Below are positions 60,640 to 64,000 of a DNA stretch of 64,000 nucleotides, piece after piece. Position 1 is the stretch's first letter. Every line of letters begins with the position of its first letter. This DNA is from JBBDIP01 sp040880305 (GTDB taxonomy: Bacteria > Bacillota > Sulfobacillia > Fermentithermobacillales > Fermentithermobacillaceae). The stretch lies in contig JBBDIP010000049.1 of the NCBI GenBank assembly GCA_040880305.1, positions 1 through 64,000 on the forward strand, written 5' to 3'. Below the pieces are notes generated by a model. The model had not been told where the DNA came from, did not search any database, and worked only from the letters and a program-made list of their open reading frames with translations. The position numbers and the translations under genes were made by a program.

Positions 60640-61173
60640 CTACAAAAGGACGATGGCGACACAGGCGCCTCCAAACACTCCCAGATAGCGGTACAGTTTC
60701 GCCCGCTTGCGGCACTCGTCCTCGAACTGTGTTCTACGGGACCGGGCCTTGCCAATGGACATCTCTATATATCTCTCCTGCTCCTTATGACCGGACGTAC
60801 CAAGGCTCCCGGCCAAGTCTCTGAGCAGTTCCCGTTCAAACCGGGGCACCTTCCCGCCGTCCTCGGCCAGCGCTTGGTCCAGCGCTTCGATCGCCGTCCG
60901 GCGCTGAGACAGTCCGGTGAGGGCTCCAAACCTTCGGAGGAGCGAGCCGGTAGCGCCGCCTGCCCTCTCCCCCGCCCTCGCCAGGGCGCCGGGGAGGGGT
61001 GTGAGCGAGTAGGAGATCTCTCCAGACAGGCAGAGCAGGGCAAGTTCCAGCCTCTCAAGTTCCTTGAGCTCGGATTCAAGCCGTCCCGCCAGGCCGAAAC
61101 CGGCGATCCCGCCTGCCGCGATCACAAGGACCGAACCCAGGACTTTGGATATGGGGATCCACGCGGCGCTCAC
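60640..61173 (-). CDS. spoIIIAB: Stage III sporulation protein AB
   Basis: 177 aa. Membrane segments at both ends (about 8-25 and 163-177) with a helical middle including LERLELALLCLSGEISYSLTPLP. Resembles GspF-type platform proteins. The start overlaps the spoIIIAA stop by 4 bp. Confidence 0.93.
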   Translation of the reverse strand: MSAAWIPISKVLGSVLVIAAGGIAGFGLAGRLESELKELERLELALLCLSGEISYSLTPLPGALARAGERAGGATGSLLRRFGALTGLSQRRTAIEALDQALAEDGGKVPRFERELLRDLAGSLGTSGHKEQERYIEMSIGKARSRRTQFEDECRKRAKLYRYLGVFGGACVAIVLL

Positions 61174-62111
61174 GTCAATCCCCCCGCGTACTCGACGGTA
61201 CCCGGACCTTTGCGCCTGGATAGCACCACGGCGCGCTCAAAGTAGCCGGAGGACACAAGCCACGACGAGTAGGGGCGGCGCTTCACCCCATCCACGCTTT
61301 CCCCGTGACAGGTGGCCAGCATGGACGCCCCGGCCGACAATGCGGTGGCGACGGCTCTGGCATCCTCGTCGCTCCCGATCTCGTCGGTCGCGATCACCCC
61401 GGGTCCCATGGACCTTAAGAGCATCATGATCCCCTTGGCCTTCGGGCACCTGTCCAACACGTCCACCCGCAACCCCAGGTCGTGCTGTGGGACGCCCGAG
61501 TAGCAGGCGGCTATCTCGGATCTCTCATCGACGATGCCCACCTGGGACGGGAGAAGGCCCGCGGGCGCGTAGCCTTCGGCCGAAATGCGGCAGAGGTCGC
61601 GAAGCAGCGTGGTCTTTCCACAGCCCGGCGGGGAGATAATGAGCGTTGAAAGCAATCGTCCGGACCCTCCCGAGAGCCGTGCGGCCAGCCTCTCTCCCGC
61701 CCCGCGAACCGCTCTGGCGACGCGAAAACTCATGCCGCCGACTTCTCTTATCCGCACGGACCCATCGGGCCAAACCGCCACCTGCCCGACCAGACCCACT
61801 CGATGTCCGCCGGGGATGGTGATGTACCCGTTGGAGAACTCGTTCTCCAGGGCGTAGTAGGAGCAGTTGCTCACCAGCGACAAGGTCTTTTCTATTTCGT
61901 CGCGAGTGACGACGCCGCCGCTGAGGAGGGCGTCGGTCCCGAGGTAGACAACGCAGACCGGGCATCCGGCACGCAGCCTTACCTCGGCAACCGTGCTCGC
62001 TTCGGCGGGGTGCTTTGAAAGCCAGTCGCGTACCAGTTTCTGCAGCCGTCCGGGGAATAGCGGGAGGACGTCGCACTCCAGCGGGTCGTTGGGCCTTTCA
62101 AGAGCTTGCAC
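61170..62111 (-). CDS. spoIIIAA: Stage III sporulation protein AA (ATPase)
   Basis: 313 aa. Walker A SPPGCGKTTLLRDLCR, then VGIVDERSEIA and the Walker B-like GVIATDEIGS. It powers the SpoIIIA export channel like a type II/IV secretion ATPase. First gene of the operon; GTG start about 11 nt after GGGAGG. A sigma-E promoter is expected but was not clearly found. Confidence 0.95.
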   Translation of the reverse strand: MQALERPNDPLECDVLPLFPGRLQKLVRDWLSKHPAEASTVAEVRLRAGCPVCVVYLGTDALLSGGVVTRDEIEKTLSLVSNCSYYALENEFSNGYITIPGGHRVGLVGQVAVWPDGSVRIREVGGMSFRVARAVRGAGERLAARLSGGSGRLLSTLIISPPGCGKTTLLRDLCRISAEGYAPAGLLPSQVGIVDERSEIAACYSGVPQHDLGLRVDVLDRCPKAKGIMMLLRSMGPGVIATDEIGSDEDARAVATALSAGASMLATCHGESVDGVKRRPYSSWLVSSGYFERAVVLSRRKGPGTVEYAGGLT

Positions 62112-62174
62112 CGTCGTCCATGCCTCCCGTTGTCATAACATATTTGCGGGGGGAGGCTTGTATGACTGGGAGGG

Positions 62175-62516
62175 CTAACCTAAGAGAGTTACTAGCCGGC
62201 CGAGGATCTCGGCCATCACGCTGTCGGGGAGCGAGCATACAAATTGCGCCCTTCTAGCCTGCCAGTCCAGGCTCTTCACCTGGTCAGACAACACAACGCC
62301 AACGATTGGGAGTCCATCGGGGATGGCCACCTCAAAAGGATAGCCTTTGACCAAAGACGTAATGGGACAGAAAATCCCCAAGCCGACCTTCTTGTTGTAC
62401 TGCAGCGGGGATAAGGTCACCGCTGGCCGAGTCCCCATCTGCTCGTGCCCTAGCTGGGGGTCGAAGGAAAGCCACACAATATCGCCTCTGGAGGGAGCAT
62501 AGGCGCGCTCCATCAC
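62175..62516 (-). CDS. mazF: MazF/PemK family toxin
   Basis: 113 aa. GDIVWLSFDPQLGHEQMGTRPAV and LSDQVKSLDWQARRAQFV are the hallmarks of the MazF endoribonuclease fold. It cuts mRNA at short sequences when freed from MazE. Overlaps mazE by 4 bp. Lies directly upstream of spoIIIAA, 63 bp away. Confidence 0.93.
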   Translation of the reverse strand: MMERAYAPSRGDIVWLSFDPQLGHEQMGTRPAVTLSPLQYNKKVGLGIFCPITSLVKGYPFEVAIPDGLPIVGVVLSDQVKSLDWQARRAQFVCSLPDSVMAEILGRLVTLLG

Positions 62517-62752
62517 CAGGTCTCCTTCCCAACGGGGCCGCCAAACTGGACCTCGCGGTGGATGTTGTCCTTGGTGACCTTGGACAGCAGTTCCTTGAGA
62601 GTAAGAGTCCTGGGGGCCTGCCGGATTACCAGCCTATCGCCGTCGATCGAGAGAGTGACTGGAGATCCGGGTCGGAGGTCCATCTCGGAAGCGAATGCAT
62701 TCGGGATTCGGAGCGCCAGGCTGTTGCCCCATTTCTGAACGGTGGTTTTCAC
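62513..62752 (-). CDS. mazE: MazE family antitoxin
   Basis: 79 aa. AbrB-type swapped-hairpin DNA-binding start VKTTVQKWGNSLALRIP, then a toxin-binding tail. The GTG at 62752 sits at normal spacing after AAGGGGGG and gives the usual family start; a TTG three codons upstream does not. Binds MazF and should repress its own promoter. Confidence 0.92.
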   Translation of the reverse strand: MKTTVQKWGNSLALRIPNAFASEMDLRPGSPVTLSIDGDRLVIRQAPRTLTLKELLSKVTKDNIHREVQFGGPVGKETW

Positions 62753-62783
62753 GAGTTCCAACCCCCCTTGCGTATCTACAATG

Positions 62784-62791
62784 ATTATACA
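62784..62791 (-). promoter_or_regulatory. Extended -10 promoter for mazEF
   Basis: On the minus strand TGTATAAT is a perfect extended -10 element; no convincing -35 is seen, which extended -10 promoters can do without. Transcription would start about 62777, giving a 25-nt leader to mazE. Confidence 0.6.
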
Positions 62792-62794
62792 TGA

Positions 62795-62822
62795 CCGCGG
62801 GGGGTCGTGCGAGCCCCCGCGG
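62795..62822 (-). terminator. GC hairpin between the DUF1657 gene and mazEF
   Basis: CCGCGGGGG (62795-62803) pairs with CCCCCGCGG (62814-62822), 9 bp. It lies 27 bp after the DUF1657 stop. It runs up to the mazEF promoter and has no U-tract. Confidence 0.45.
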
Positions 62823-62849
62823 TGGAAGAGACGAAGTACGCTCCCTCAT

Positions 62850-63059
62850 CTACTGAGGCTGCTTGTACTGCGGCTTCTGTCCTTCAATCTCGCTCAGCCT
62901 GGACTCCAGCGAATCCGCTATGGTCTTGGTCTGTGCGGCCGCTGACTGGTAGAGCTGTTTGGCGGTCGGATTGTCGGTGTCGAGCGCGAATCCCTCCAGG
63001 GACGCGTTCGCGCTCTTCAGGCTCGCAACGCACTGCTTGACCTTCAGAGGAACGGTCAT
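62850..63059 (-). CDS. DUF1657 family protein
   Basis: 69 aa, predicted helical. Matches DUF1657 proteins (start MTVPLKVKQCVASLKSANASLEGFAL, end KPQYK), often found near spoVA genes in spore formers. Role unknown. The ATG at 63059 is behind GGGGGTGA; a longer reading adds 10 residues without support. Confidence 0.85.
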   Translation of the reverse strand: MTVPLKVKQCVASLKSANASLEGFALDTDNPTAKQLYQSAAAQTKTIADSLESRLSEIEGQKPQYKQPQ

Positions 63060-63378
63060 ATCGTCACCCCCGTAGAAGCGTCTGCACACTAGGCTCAGTT
63101 GATACAGGCCCTGTCCGCATCGCTGGTTCTACGGATGACCCAATCCTGACTACTGGATATACCTCACCCTTCGCTACTGTTCAGAAAAACCACCCCAGAC
63201 ACGCGAGGAGCGTTTCGGCTTGGGCCCCAGCGATCGTGTCTCATGCAGGTCATGCGCTCTTCGCTCATTTCCGGTGCTTAATATTAGTGAGATATACATT
63301 TACAACATTAACTAACCTGAGAAGGAATGTCACATTGTCTGTGGAACATTCAAGGTGGAGAAAGAAGGGGTGTATTTC
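63060..63378. other. Gene-free stretch with an AT-rich section
   Basis: Divergent spacer between the DUF1657 gene and the M1-like gene. Its 63280-63330 part is much more AT-rich than the rest of the window, with TATACAT at 63293-63299 as a possible -10. No RNA gene or repeat was recognised. Confidence 0.5.
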
Positions 63379-64000
63379 ATGGGCGGCGATACCAGAGTAG
63401 TACACCACAACATCCGAGTGAACTTGGCCCCCGAACGAGGCACGATGGCTGCCACGGACACCATGTTCTTCGGGGGTGAGGGTACCGAACTACTGGTCTA
63501 TCTCGGTAAAGGCTTCACTCTGACCGAAGCCACTCAGGGCGGTCGCAACCTGAGCATCGAAATGGTGGAGGAGCAAAGACGGGCACGTCGTTATCGGCTT
63601 TCCGGTTGGGATCCGACGAGGATGACGGCTACCCTCAAATGGGAAGGAAGAGTTGGAGAATTCGAGGTGTCGAAAGTCTGCTCCATCAGCCCACGGGTCG
63701 TTGAGTTGTCGGGTTTCGGTGCTTGGTTCCCAACCATCAAGCCGAGCTGCTATGATGAGCAGTTCACCTACCAACTCGATGCGGATCTTCCGGAAGACTG
63801 GGCTCTGGTGATGCCAGGGATTTCGTCCCACGGCGATGTGCGGCGGCGTCACCATGACTGGCAGCGCCCCATTGAGGATATTTTCATCTGCGCGGCCCCC
63901 CATCTCAACCATCTGGAATCCGAGACGGATGGTCAAGTACTGCGGGTTTACTTTGCGGGCCTGAGTGTGGAAGTAGGTACAGCGCTAATTGATGATTATG
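63379..64000 (+). CDS. M1-like aminopeptidase, N-terminal part (cut by window end)
   Basis: 207 codons without a stop, running off the window. The start HHNIRVNLAPERGTMAATDTM has the beta-strand pattern of the M1-family N-terminal domain (peptide opening with H-x-I-x-V-x-L). The zinc-binding HExxH would lie beyond the end, so catalytic activity cannot be judged. The ATG follows AAGAAGGGG; in-frame GTGs a few codons earlier are less likely. No signal peptide. Confidence 0.6.
   Translation, partial: MGGDTRVVHHNIRVNLAPERGTMAATDTMFFGGEGTELLVYLGKGFTLTEATQGGRNLSIEMVEEQRRARRYRLSGWDPTRMTATLKWEGRVGEFEVSKVCSISPRVVELSGFGAWFPTIKPSCYDEQFTYQLDADLPEDWALVMPGISSHGDVRRRHHDWQRPIEDIFICAAPHLNHLESETDGQVLRVYFAGLSVEVGTALIDDY

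Noticed and set aside
62112..62174. Sigma-E promoter for spoIIIA
   Set aside because: CATACAAG near 62159 fits a -10, but no matching -35 lies 14 bp upstream.

Overview
This 64 kb window comes from a chromosome of a GC-rich, endospore-forming, probably anaerobic member of the Bacillota (Clostridia-like). The sporulation content is broad: spo0A, spoIVB, dacF-spoIIAA-spoIIAB-sigF, spoVAC/AD/AE, spoIIM, spmA/spmB, ytfJ, an alpha/beta-type SASP and a complete spoIIIAA-AH operon. The anaerobic signs are a four-subunit 2-oxoacid:ferredoxin oxidoreductase, an NfnAB-type transhydrogenase and a ptb-buk fermentation module. Almost all genes lie on the minus strand, in long operons with many 4-bp ATGA-type overlaps. 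No tRNA, rRNA, CRISPR array or insertion sequence was seen.

Layout: (1) 97-4035, an IspH-ribosomal S1 fusion with plsC and cmk. (2) 4115-6525 (+), 5-oxoprolinase genes pxpA and a pxpB-pxpC fusion. (3) 6491-9553, a corrinoid ABC transporter (btuFCD) behind a cobalamin riboswitch with a clear intrinsic terminator. (4) 9608-13045, a nicotinate phosphoribosyltransferase, RluB, RidA and a CBS-ACT protein. (5) 13049-18596, spore maturation genes, a SASP with a doubled N-terminal motif, a split NHEJ set (ku, ligase, polymerase), ytfJ and a DUF2953 gene. (6) 18675-21810, scpAB, an M50 protease and HtrA. (7) 21893-26707, spoVA genes, a dodecin, sigF-spoIIAB-spoIIAA and dacF. (8) 26743-31523, a LysO-type exporter, xerD, ald, spoIIM and a hypothetical gene. 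(9) 31550-41866, a branched-chain amino acid fermentation cluster: two Leu/Val dehydrogenases, vorDBAC, ptb, buk, a degenerate buk-like paralogue and a P-loop ATPase, with a PAS/sigma-54 activator and a good -24/-12 promoter. (10) 41938-57071, the conserved run spo0A-spoIVB-recN-argR-nadK-dxs-oapA-OLE RNA-ispA-xseB-xseA-nfnBA-nusB-DUF2273-amaP-asp23. (11) 57200-62111, spoIIIAH to spoIIIAA. (12) 62175-64000, mazEF, a DUF1657 gene and the start of an M1-like peptidase gene.

The most notable non-protein feature is the roughly 970-bp gap between ispA and dxs. It is rich in RNA secondary structure and is followed by a 189-aa membrane protein carrying a DxxxD motif. Position, partner protein and folding all fit the OLE (ornate, large, extremophilic) RNA and its partner OapA. 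Just 5' of it lie nine degenerate copies of a roughly 31-bp unit that I cannot assign to a known element.

The most notable protein system is the branched-chain cluster. Amino acids would be oxidised by the dehydrogenases to 2-oxoacids, converted to acyl-CoA plus reduced ferredoxin by Vor, and then to acyl phosphate and acid plus ATP by Ptb and Buk. NfnAB could balance ferredoxin with NADH and NADPH. Embedded in the cluster are a butyrate-kinase-like protein that has lost the AHLGSG catalytic motif and an adjacent P-loop ATPase, neither with a known role.
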